DNA of 43,278 bases from DTFZ01 sp964510055 (GTDB taxonomy: Bacteria > Bacillota > Clostridia > Christensenellales > SZUA-584): contig CAZDZY010000010.1 in NCBI GenBank assembly GCA_964510055.1, positions 1 through 43,278 on the forward strand. Reading direction: 5' to 3'. The notes beneath the pieces were generated by a model. The model was not told the DNA's origin. It ran no database searches and saw only the letters and a list, made by a program, of their open reading frames with translations. Within the stretch, counting starts at the first letter, position 1, and every line of letters starts with the position of its first letter. Below, in pieces: positions 7,881-14,549 of the stretch. The position numbers and the translations under genes are program-made.

Positions 7881-8462
7881 TCAAATCTGGATCTGTGCTG
7901 AGCGGGCGCCTCTCGGCCTTGTGAACAGATACGACATAAGAAGGCAGAATGCTGCGCACAGCGATATCGTCCCGATGCCTGCAAAAAGGATAATTGAATC
8001 GTCCATGCCGCCGAACAGTTCCATGAATCCTTCGGCAGTGCCGTAAACGCCCATCATCACCGGGGCAAACAGCGGAGCGTTCGACTTAAAGCATATGATG
8101 GCCGCTGCGGCTATTACAAAGACCACGATATACGGAAGATACTGAAGGGTGTATGTGTTTGTAAAGAAAGTTACTCCTACGGCGAACAGTGTAGTTATAA
8201 CAACTGCGAGATAGTATATGTATGTATACCGCCTTTTGACTGCGAGGTATATTGCCGGAGCTATGCAGAAAAACGCTCCTGCCGTATTCACGCGTATCCC
8301 TTCGACGAGCTGTATTACCGGTATAAAAGACAGCGCGGCAGTTATAACGAAAAATACCACGAACGCTGCGCCGCCGACCCCTGCGTTTATAACTATTTTC
8401 TTAAAACTGCCGGTAATATAAAGAACAGGCAGGCCGAGTATCACGATAAACGAAATATCCAT
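7881..8462 (-). CDS. Small multi-pass membrane protein of unknown function
   Basis: A 193-residue, strongly hydrophobic protein with about six predicted membrane helices and almost no soluble part; the C-terminus (TRPRGARSAQIQI) is basic. The start at ATG 8462 is chosen because AAAGGAG lies 6 bases before it; an in-frame ATG at 8483 is upstream of that site. I do not recognise the family with certainty. The GG-rich turns (NAGVGGAAF, ELFGGMDDS) are faintly reminiscent of DUF1614 membrane proteins. It follows the pstS repeat array and precedes the DUF512 gene, with no clear functional link to either. Confidence 0.7.
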   Translation of the reverse strand: MDISFIVILGLPVLYITGSFKKIVINAGVGGAAFVVFFVITAALSFIPVIQLVEGIRVNTAGAFFCIAPAIYLAVKRRYTYIYYLAVVITTLFAVGVTFFTNTYTLQYLPYIVVFVIAAAAIICFKSNAPLFAPVMMGVYGTAEGFMELFGGMDDSIILFAGIGTISLCAAFCLLMSYLFTRPRGARSAQIQI

Positions 8463-8522
8463 TTTACGCTCCTTTGTTTGCATATAGTTTTTCCAAAAAG
8501 CAAAGCAATATAAAGGAGTATT

Positions 8523-8550
8523 AAAAAGGCTCTTAATTTGTCAGGGCCTC
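8523..8550 (-). terminator. Decayed terminator of the distal pstS repeat copy
   Basis: GGCTCTTAATTTGTCAGGGCC (as read on the plus strand) is a mutated form of the array's terminator hairpin, with two mismatches in the stem. AAAAA at 8523-8527 gives the T tract on the minus strand. Confidence 0.55.
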
Positions 8551-8573
8551 TCCGTGTTTTTGTTTATATTTGA

Positions 8574-8742
8574 TTACGGAACGATTAGCTCTTTCGCCGT
8601 TATGGCGGCCTGCGCTTCGGCTCCTCTGTTCACAATGGTCGTCTGCCTTCTCTGCCGCTTGGCATTACTCCCTTGTTCACAGAGCCTCCGGTTCGCTTGC
8701 AGTAATCCACGAATGCCTGAACCGCGTCGGAAGGATTATTCG
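8574..8742 (-). pseudogene. pstS 3'-end fragment, distal copy, with 71-bp insertion
   Basis: This encodes the same C-terminal segment as the PstS-like gene (NNPSDAVQAFVDYC, then AEAQAAITAKELIVP and stop). It is interrupted at 8626-8696 by 71 unrelated bases that contain an imperfect 14-base direct repeat (TGTGAACAAGGGAG and TGTGAACAGAGGAG, the second running across the insert edge). There is no start codon or ribosome binding site, so it is taken as a remnant. Confidence 0.8.
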
Positions 8743-8753
8743 TTTTTGTTTTC

Positions 8754-8778
8754 AACTCTCCCGCGCAGCGGGGGAGTT
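8754..8778. repeat. GC-rich hairpin of the array, distal copy
   Basis: 11-base arms around a 3-base loop, with one mismatch from a C-to-T change in one arm. The same hairpin is perfect at 8945-8969 and 9144-9168. It has no T tract and is distinct from the neighbouring terminator. Confidence 0.8.
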
Positions 8779-8788
8779 TGCTGCGTAC

Positions 8789-8816
8789 AAAAAGGCTCTG
8801 ACTTTGTCAGAACCTC
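8789..8816 (-). terminator. Terminator of the middle pstS repeat copy
   Basis: A 9-bp stem (8794-8802 with 8806-8814, one G-T pair) with a three-base loop. Five T follow on the minus strand. Confidence 0.75.
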
Positions 8817-8843
8817 GTAAGTCTTTTTTAAATCTGCATGCGA

Positions 8844-8932
8844 TTACTTAATGATAAGCCCTTTCGCCGTTATAGCGGCCTGCGCTTCTGCCCCTTTGCA
8901 GTAATCCACGAATGCCTGAACCGCGTCGGAAG
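8844..8932 (-). pseudogene. pstS 3'-end fragment, middle copy
   Basis: This encodes DAVQAFVDYCKGAEAQ then AAITAKGLIIK and stop. Against the proximal fragment it has nine base differences: six synonymous and three conservative (V/A, I/V, I/V), with no stop or frameshift. It lacks the 8 bases that form the canonical junction and has no start codon. Confidence 0.8.
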
Positions 8933-8944
8933 ATTTTTGTTTTG

Positions 8945-8969
8945 AACTCCCCCGCGCAGCGGGGGAGTT
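8945..8969. repeat. GC-rich hairpin of the array, middle copy
   Basis: Perfect 11-base arms AACTCCCCCGC / GCGGGGGAGTT around a 3-base loop. Confidence 0.85.
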
Positions 8970-8979
8970 TGCTGCGTAC

Positions 8980-9007
8980 AAAAAGGCTCTGACTTTGTCA
9001 GAGCCTC
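8980..9007 (-). terminator. Terminator of the proximal pstS repeat copy
   Basis: A perfect 10-bp stem (8984-8993 with 8997-9006), a three-base loop and a run of T on the minus strand. This is the best-preserved terminator of the array. Confidence 0.8.
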
Positions 9008-9034
9008 GTAAGTCTTTTTTAAATCTGTATGCGA

Positions 9035-9132
9035 TTACTTAACGATGAGCCCTTTCGCCGTTACGGCGGCCTGCGCCTCGGCTCCTTTGCAGTAATCCGC
9101 GAACGCCTGAACCGCGTCGGAAGGATTATTCG
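9035..9132 (-). pseudogene. pstS 3'-end fragment, proximal copy
   Basis: This encodes NNPSDAVQAFADYCKG then AEAQAAVTAKGLIVK and stop. It differs from the intact gene at five positions in the overlapping part, three of them synonymous. It has no start codon or ribosome binding site. It most likely shows how the intact gene ends, since that end is lost in the gap. Confidence 0.8.
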
Positions 9133-9143
9133 TTTTTGTTTTC

Positions 9144-9168
9144 AACTCCCCCGCGCAGCGGGGGAGTT
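9144..9168. repeat. GC-rich hairpin of the array, proximal copy
   Basis: Perfect 11-base arms, as at 8945-8969. The following terminator hairpin is cut off by the gap after 9201. Confidence 0.85.
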
Positions 9169-9201
9169 TGCTGCGTACAAAAAGGCTCTGACTTTGTCAG
9201 A

Positions 9202-9301
9202 NNNNNNNNNNNNNNNNNNNNNNNNNNNNNNNNNNNNNNNNNNNNNNNNNNNNNNNNNNNNNNNNNNNNNNNNNNNNNNNNNNNNNNNNNNNNNNNNNNN
9301 N
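9202..9301. other. Assembly gap (100 N)
   Basis: Exactly 100 N, a conventional placeholder of unknown true length. It falls inside the tandem repeat, which is a sufficient reason for the assembly to break. Any reading frame drawn through it is an artefact. Confidence 0.98.
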
Positions 9302-10206
9302 AGCCCTTTCGCCGTTACGGCGGCCTGCGCTTCTGCCCCTTTGCAGTAATCCACGAACGCCTGAGCCGCGTCGGAAGGATTATTCGTTATCAAATAGTAA
9401 TTCAGCACGTATATATATCTTCCGCTCTTTACGTTATCGGCATTCGCCAACACCGCGTCGATAGTTACGACCTTTACGCTGCTGTCCGAAGTTATCGCGG
9501 AAAGCGGCAAATACCCTATAGCGGCCGCATCTGCGCCGACTTTACCAGCCATATCGGCGTTGTCTGCGGCGTCGGCAGCAGTAAGCGTATCGTTTTGATT
9601 GCCTTTCTCGTCAACGCCAAGGAACTGCTCGTTAAACCTTTTACTGATATCGGTACCGGTACCCATATCATAGACCGAGATATCGATGTCCGCTCCGCCG
9701 ACCTCTTTCCAGTTGGTTGTTTTCCCTAAGAATATATCCTTTATCTGCTGAGCTGAAAGCGTGTTAACAGGGCAGTCCTTGCTGACAACGACAGCCAGCC
9801 CGTCAACGCAGATGAGGTTTTCTTTCAAATCCGGAAATACCGCCTTCTCTTCAGTTTTAAGCGGCCTTGACGAAAGCGCTATTTCAGCGTTGCCGTCCGC
9901 CACTGATGCGATAGAGGTATTAGTGTTCGCCGGTGCCGTATCTATGGTAACGCCCGTATTGCTGCCCATATACGTCGTCCCAAGCGCGGTCACAAGTGAG
10001 GAAATATAATCAGCGCCCTTTATGGTGATTGTAATATCGCTCTCCGCGGGGCTCGCCGACGTACCTGCCGAGGGGTCTGCTACTTCAGTTGAAGCGCTCG
10101 CCGAAGCTGAAGGCGAAGCGGAAGTGTTGGCGTTAGAGTTAGAACACCCCGTAAATATAAGCAGCAGCGCAGTCAAAAGCGCAGCCGCCAAGATAGTCTT
10201 TTTCAT
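9302..10206 (-). CDS. PstS-like phosphate-binding lipoprotein (3' end in gap)
   Basis: 301 residues are visible; by comparison with the repeat copies the protein should end LIVK after AKG, about 305 in total. A lipoprotein signal peptide with lipobox FTGC (C21) is followed by a low-complexity A/S/T linker (22-50). The rest is a PBP-like periplasmic-binding fold of the PstS group: GADYISS, an IALSSRPLK segment, a DGLAVVVSKDCPVNTLSAQQIKDIF segment (described in part), and NWKEVGG. GGAGG lies 8 bases before the ATG. No pstC, pstA, pstB or phoU is adjacent, so it is an orphan binding protein whose ligand (phosphate or another oxyanion) is inferred only from the family. Confidence 0.88.
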
Positions 10207-10241
10207 CTGTTATCCTCCGTTAAGCAAAAAATCCAACATCT

Positions 10242-10250
10242 ACTATAACA
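10242..10250 (-). promoter_or_regulatory. Possible extended -10 promoter of the PstS-like gene
   Basis: TGTTATAGT on the minus strand fits an extended -10 (TGnTATAnT). No convincing -35 is seen in the A/T-rich stretch before it. I saw no recognisable PhoB/PhoP-type direct repeats. Confidence 0.35.
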
Positions 10251-10327
10251 CAGCAGTATAAAAAAAGAAATAAACAATATTTGAACTTATTCAGCTTTAT
10301 TATATGCCGGGTACGCTGTGCCGGTCT

Positions 10328-11149
10328 TTATAGTACGACACTCTCCCCTGCCGATATATACTTAAGCCTGCCTTTCATACGGCGCCCCATTATGTTATAG
10401 GCTTCTTTGCCTGTGCAATGGCAGGTGTAGAAGCAGGTATTGCCTTTTAATAATTCATCCGCCACGCTTTCAATAAGCTCTGCTTTTTCACATTTTTTGC
10501 TTACGGGATCGAATAAATGCATACCGGCTATCATATAATCGACTTTATTGCCGGCAAGAGCATCCGCCCTCTCTTTGATATTTACAATACCCTGGTGCGA
10601 ACAGCCTGAGAAGACTGCGATCTTCCCGTTTTCGCGGATCATAAGATGCTGCTCATGAATGAAACCATCCCTGATATATTTACCGTCCATTTTCGCATAT
10701 AGTTTTTTATTGCCTTCCAGCGGGTATTTTCTTTCCCTAACGTCAGAAAACACAGTCAGTTCTTCATCTATTTCAGTTATACCGCTGATCAGTTTTATCC
10801 TCGGGTTTCCTTTCATCCGTTCATCCAGCCCGACGTTCAATTTTATCCCCATTACCGAAATTGCATGTTTTTCAAACGCCTTTTCATGGATATAGACATC
10901 CGCTTTTTCATTCCGTCCAAAAAACAGTTTGAGCGCTCCTCCATGGTCCGAATGCCCGTGGGATATTACCGCTATATCTATACCCGATAAATCTATGCCG
11001 AGCATTTCCGCATTTTTTATAAACGTATCGTCCAGCCCTGCGTCAAACAATATCTTATGACGCTTACTCTCGATGTACAGGCTCAATCCATGCTTTTTTA
11101 TAATACCTTCCCTGTTTGTCGTGTTCTCAACCAATGCAGTGATTCTCAC
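10328..11149 (-). CDS. MBL-fold metallohydrolase, COG1237-like
   Basis: A 273-residue metallo-beta-lactamase-fold protein. The metal-binding HGHSDHGG motif lies near residue 65, followed by FSGCSHQG (third histidine) and a C-terminal CHCTG segment typical of the group annotated as 7,8-dihydropterin-6-yl-methyl-4-(beta-D-ribofuranosyl)aminobenzene 5'-phosphate synthase-like. That name comes from an archaeal member, and the substrate in Bacillota is not known. The start is GTG 11149 with AAGGAAG 8 bases upstream. It is monocistronic by spacing, with a promoter-like extended -10 about 50 bases upstream. Confidence 0.85.
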   Translation of the reverse strand: MRITALVENTTNREGIIKKHGLSLYIESKRHKILFDAGLDDTFIKNAEMLGIDLSGIDIAVISHGHSDHGGALKLFFGRNEKADVYIHEKAFEKHAISVMGIKLNVGLDERMKGNPRIKLISGITEIDEELTVFSDVRERKYPLEGNKKLYAKMDGKYIRDGFIHEQHLMIRENGKIAVFSGCSHQGIVNIKERADALAGNKVDYMIAGMHLFDPVSKKCEKAELIESVADELLKGNTCFYTCHCTGKEAYNIMGRRMKGRLKYISAGESVVL

Positions 11150-11200
11150 GGGTTTAACTTCCTTTCATCGGATTATGCAAATATTTAGGGGCTTAATATT

Positions 11201-11209
11201 ATTATACCA
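11201..11209 (-). promoter_or_regulatory. Extended -10 promoter of the MBL-fold gene
   Basis: TGGTATAAT on the minus strand is a perfect extended -10. No good -35 is seen at 16-18 bases. The rest of 11150-11357 is AT-rich apart from a small GC hairpin near 11292-11312, and I see no gene in it. Confidence 0.5.
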
Positions 11210-11352
11210 TACAAAACTTAAGTATACCTTTATTATACATCCATAAATATATTATAAGGCTACCTATTGAACACTATATTTAAACTTATCCGTCGCCGAC
11301 AGGCTCGGCCGGCGGGAGGTGATTCCTTCAAATCGGTATTGATTTTTCGCGA

Positions 11353-11400
11353 AAATTAAAGCAGGCATGGTATGCCCGATTAGTTTTCCATGCCTGCTTT
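11353..11400 (-). terminator. Terminator after the M56 sensor gene
   Basis: A perfect 13-bp stem (AAAGCAGGCATGG at 11358-11370 with its complement at 11388-11400). On the minus strand it is followed by TAATTTT. It starts about 36 bases after the stop of the M56 gene. Confidence 0.8.
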
Positions 11401-11435
11401 ATCGAAGATGCGATTACGCTTGATCAGCCCGGATT

Positions 11436-14003
11436 TCAGCTCCTTTGCATAACTGTTCCATCCAGAGCGTTTATCGTAAGAAAAGCCTGGTTGCCAAAGT
11501 CATAACGGAACTGATTATTCTCATCCAACGCCTCGCCCAGGCCTCCCCCTATCTTTTCGCTGAACTGCGTGACCTCGCTGCCGAAGAAATCCCATACCGG
11601 CACGAATATTATCTGGTCGGGATGGTCTTTCGATACGATAGGCATATACCCGAGTTTTATCTCGTCTATATTGATTGTTCTGCCGGCGATCTGGCTTGGC
11701 TGCCCGTACGGTGAATAGCAGCCCTCGTTGACCGCCTGCTGATTGAATATGTCCATTATCTCATCAAAACCCTTAAGCTCCACCCCCGTTGCAAGCTGCT
11801 TTACGTCCGATTTTGGTACGTTAATATCGGCATGAATGACGCCGCTGTCGTCTACGCATATAACTATCTCATCGACATTCCAGCGCGGCGCGTATTGCCC
11901 GGTTTCCACGGTACCGTCTCCATAAGCATAGGTCGCGGGTACGCCGTCAAGGCTGCGCGTAAAGGTAAACGCGTAACATTCCGTTTCTTCACGCTTAGTG
12001 CTGTTGTACACCCCCATTTTGTCCGCCGAAGCTATATCGAGATACCCGAATCCCATCTCAGCAACTCTCTGTTTGGCGGTATCCGCAGCTTCAGCCTGCG
12101 ATACGGTGGTTCCCTTAAGTAGTTTTCCGTCAAGCGGCTTCCTTCCTGAAAACCCGCCGTTGCCGCCGCAATCGATCTGGAACCTTATATCGACACTGCC
12201 GCTTTTATTTCCGGATAGAAAGATTTGCGCTGTCTTTCCTTCTCCCAGATCTGCAAGGCCGTATATTTCGATCAATCCCGTATCCGGATATACGCAAACG
12301 CTCTGCTGTCCTGACTCAAATGCCTCCGGATTAAGACTGGAAGCCGGAATGTTTGCCGGATCTTCGAATAATATATCCGGATCAATATCGACCCTTCTCG
12401 TTTCCGGTTTATCCGGCGCGTTCGCCAGCGCCTGCTGCGCCAGCGCGAGCTGGTTCTCATAGTATGTCACATCAATAAATGTTAAATTCGGCATAGGGCT
12501 GCTGCTCGGCCCGGCTCCGGGGGTTCCGGTCTGCGCCGGAGTAGGCGCCGGGTTTTCATATTGCTCCCGGTTTTGAGGCTGTTTTTTAAACCATGTTATC
12601 TCGTTTTGGATCTCTGTTATTTCTTCCTGAAGTCCGGCCTTGCTTCTATACGTGTCTTCGCCGTAGATCTGCGCGTCTCCGATAAGCGCCTTCAGCACGG
12701 TATGAAGATAATCCTTGTCCGGCGTTTCGGGCATGAGTTGGTATATTCCCCATGTATCCGTCGCTACGCCCACGCTCGCGTCGACTTTGATATCTATCTT
12801 CTTATCCTGGCCGACGGTCTCGCTCTGCCAGGTTAGCGGCGCCGAAAAAGTATGCATCACTGCCTGCGAATTGCCCGGCGCGCTGCCTTCAACAGCGATC
12901 TCTACGATATCGTTATTCCCGGACTGAGTAAAGGCTCCCTCCGCCGTCGGCCGGCAGGCCGTCGTAAAGCATACGATCAGCATCAATCCCGCAAGCAATG
13001 CGGCAGCCATTCTTACGGGCAGCCTTGTCCTTTTCTTCATGAATATCCCGCGCACTCTTTTTTCCATTTCCTTTCCTCCTTTGCTCATTCCCATGCCCAA
13101 CACGTATTGCATATTGCCGCTCCCGCCCAAGTCGATCATTGTGCGGATGTAGCGCGTGCGTTCAGTATTTTTAAGCCGGGACGTGATACGTGCGTCACAT
13201 GCGGTCTCCATATCGGTTTGCATGCTGCGAAAAGCCAAATATATGACCGGGTTAAACCAATAAACACAGCGTAACGCCGCCAGCAGAAGATTCGTCAAAT
13301 GGTCGCGGCGCCGGTAATGCGCAAGTTCATGCCGTATTCCGAATTCAAGCTGACTTAAATCCATAGTTTGCAGCATATGCTTAGGGATCAGCAGCATTGG
13401 CTTAAACGACGCGGACAATGCGGGTGATCTCAACCATCCCTGCACGGATACCTTTATTTCAGTTCCGATACCCATATCGCTTTTGCATTTATTTACGAGC
13501 CTCAGGACATATCCCGGCGCGGCGGCTCCGCAGCGTTTAATTTTCTGCCGGAGCCGTCGGCAAAGTATCGCCACAAAAGCGAAAGAGAAAAAAACGCCCG
13601 CCCCCCAGATAATTACCAATACTGTCTGCCAGCTTAAATTCCATGGTTTTACCCGGTCCTGGCTGTTTAAGGGGGTATTATCGGTTTCAGTGCTTATCGG
13701 AGCCTCAAAAGAAGGATCCTCCGATGTCGGCTGATATGTCAGCGGATAGCTTTGCGGCGGAGCGTTATCATTTGAAACCGTCTCGTATACAGCCTGTTTC
13801 GATTCATCAGGTATTATAAAGAGATGTAGCCCGCTGTCGAAAGTAGCCGGTATAACAAGCCGCAGTATCAAAAGCGCCCAAACGGCATAATTTAGCGCCG
13901 CCGAAATGTGTTTTCGGAACACTCTTTGGAAAAGCAGTATCGCTCCGTATAACACTGCGGAAAATACCGTGATTTCGAGCAGAGCATTAATGATAGTATT
14001 CAT
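11436..14003 (-). CDS. BlaR1/MecR1-type M56 sensor protease with large extracytoplasmic domain
   Basis: An 855-residue membrane sensor. Membrane helices lie at about 1-25, 37-53, 122-148 and 330-348. The cytoplasmic zinc-protease domain has HELAH at 225-229 and the METACD helix at 265-270, as in BlaR1/MecR1, where signal-activated proteolysis inactivates the partner repressor. The exported part (about 350-855) is not a penicillin-binding domain: it lacks an obvious SxxK plus KTG arrangement. It contains a Pro/Thr/Gly linker near 483-505 and resembles, from memory, the DUF6034-type domain found on clostridial M56 proteins. Its ATG overlaps the stop of the BlaI-like gene (ATGA). GGGGGAG precedes it. 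The signal is unknown. Confidence 0.88.
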   Translation of the reverse strand: MNTIINALLEITVFSAVLYGAILLFQRVFRKHISAALNYAVWALLILRLVIPATFDSGLHLFIIPDESKQAVYETVSNDNAPPQSYPLTYQPTSEDPSFEAPISTETDNTPLNSQDRVKPWNLSWQTVLVIIWGAGVFFSFAFVAILCRRLRQKIKRCGAAAPGYVLRLVNKCKSDMGIGTEIKVSVQGWLRSPALSASFKPMLLIPKHMLQTMDLSQLEFGIRHELAHYRRRDHLTNLLLAALRCVYWFNPVIYLAFRSMQTDMETACDARITSRLKNTERTRYIRTMIDLGGSGNMQYVLGMGMSKGGKEMEKRVRGIFMKKRTRLPVRMAAALLAGLMLIVCFTTACRPTAEGAFTQSGNNDIVEIAVEGSAPGNSQAVMHTFSAPLTWQSETVGQDKKIDIKVDASVGVATDTWGIYQLMPETPDKDYLHTVLKALIGDAQIYGEDTYRSKAGLQEEITEIQNEITWFKKQPQNREQYENPAPTPAQTGTPGAGPSSSPMPNLTFIDVTYYENQLALAQQALANAPDKPETRRVDIDPDILFEDPANIPASSLNPEAFESGQQSVCVYPDTGLIEIYGLADLGEGKTAQIFLSGNKSGSVDIRFQIDCGGNGGFSGRKPLDGKLLKGTTVSQAEAADTAKQRVAEMGFGYLDIASADKMGVYNSTKREETECYAFTFTRSLDGVPATYAYGDGTVETGQYAPRWNVDEIVICVDDSGVIHADINVPKSDVKQLATGVELKGFDEIMDIFNQQAVNEGCYSPYGQPSQIAGRTINIDEIKLGYMPIVSKDHPDQIIFVPVWDFFGSEVTQFSEKIGGGLGEALDENNQFRYDFGNQAFLTINALDGTVMQRS

Positions 14004-14383
14004 TTATTCTCCCCCCTCTTGTTTAGTTCGTCCAGCAGCGCCTTTAACTCTTCCCTGTCCTCTGCGGTCAGAACGCTGTCGCGTATCATATAAACAAGTA
14101 ATTCCTTGGCTGTGCGGCTCCCGAACTTGTCCAGTATATCCCTGCTTTCCGCCATGATGCACTGCTCTTTTCCTGCAAGAGGATAGTAAAAATTGTCGCG
14201 CCCGAAATGCTTGTAGCCTATGAGGCCTTTTTCGCACATCCTCGATACATATGTAACATATGTATTGTATTTCCAATCCATCTGATCGCCCATCGTCTCG
14301 ATTATGCCCGATATAGTCTGATCGGGTTTTTCCCACAGCGCGGACATTACCGCCCATTCCGCTTTGGAAAGTGATTTCTTCAT
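14000..14383 (-). CDS. BlaI/MecI/CopY-family repressor
   Basis: A 127-residue winged-helix repressor: LSKAEWAVMSALWEKP at the N-terminus, the recognition region DWKYNTYVTYVSRMCEKGLI, and a C-terminal dimerisation and cleavage region. It is translationally coupled to the M56 sensor. GAGGAGGG precedes the ATG. No beta-lactamase, PBP2a or copper ATPase is nearby, so the regulon beyond this operon is unknown. Autoregulation is well supported by an operator over its own -10. Confidence 0.94.
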   Translation of the reverse strand: MKKSLSKAEWAVMSALWEKPDQTISGIIETMGDQMDWKYNTYVTYVSRMCEKGLIGYKHFGRDNFYYPLAGKEQCIMAESRDILDKFGSRTAKELLVYMIRDSVLTAEDREELKALLDELNKRGENK

Positions 14384-14428
14384 TCGGCCCTCCTCAAGTA
14401 GGTTACACCTTACTCGTGCAACTCTCTA

Positions 14429-14442
14429 ACTACAATTGTAGT
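14429..14442. promoter_or_regulatory. BlaI/MecI-type operator
   Basis: ACTACAATTGTAGT is a perfect 14-bp palindrome with the TACA/TGTA halves typical of BlaI and MecI operators. It covers the -10 box of the repressor gene. Confidence 0.8.
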
Positions 14443-14463
14443 CACCATGGTTGTTTTTGTCAA
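14435..14463 (-). promoter_or_regulatory. Sigma-A promoter of the BlaI-M56 operon
   Basis: TTGACA (14458-14463) and TACAAT (14435-14440) are separated by 17 bases on the minus strand. The -10 lies inside the repressor operator, which is a classic autoregulated layout. Confidence 0.85.
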
Positions 14464-14489
14464 GTACTATTTTTAAACTATTACTCCAT

Positions 14490-14525
14490 ATTTAAAAACG
14501 GCATAGCCATAGCTTATGCCGTTTT
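14490..14525 (-). terminator. Intrinsic terminator of glyA
   Basis: An 11-bp perfect stem (AAAACGGCATA at 14495-14505 with 14515-14525) is followed on the minus strand by a T run. It starts 24 bases after the glyA stop and just before the BlaI promoter. Confidence 0.85.
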
Positions 14526-14549
14526 ATATATCCTTCAAATATTTTTTAT

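Larger units (their letters stand above)
8523..9201 (-). repeat. Tandem array: three partial copies of the pstS-like 3' end plus its terminator
   Basis: The array holds three copies of a unit of about 199 bp (191 in one copy). Reading the minus strand, each unit has: the last 30 or so codons of the PstS-like gene ending in a stop codon, a spacer, a terminator hairpin (GAGGCTCTGAC/GTCAGAGCC then TTTTT), a second GC-rich hairpin with 11-base arms (AACTCCCCCGC/GCGGGGGAGTT), and an A-rich junction that jumps straight back into the coding sequence. Copies differ by point changes, an 8-base deletion (middle copy) and a 71-base insertion (distal copy), so they are not simple assembler stutter. The array runs into the gap at 9202. 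Confidence 0.9.

Noticed and set aside
8554..8851. Plus-strand ORFs of about 90 residues over the repeat array
   Set aside because: They are antisense readings of the pstS fragments and hairpins, without ribosome binding sites.
8523..9201. CRISPR array or integron-like cassette array
   Set aside because: Units are coding fragments plus terminators; there are no short repeats with unique spacers, no cas genes, no attC-like sites and no integrase.
9142..9301. Continuation of the PstS-like reading frame through the N run to a stop at 9142
   Set aside because: The frame only exists because the gap was filled with 100 N. The repeat copies show a stop a few codons after the visible end.
10207..10327. 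Pho-box or other phosphate-control element before the PstS-like gene
   Set aside because: No direct repeats of the expected type are visible.
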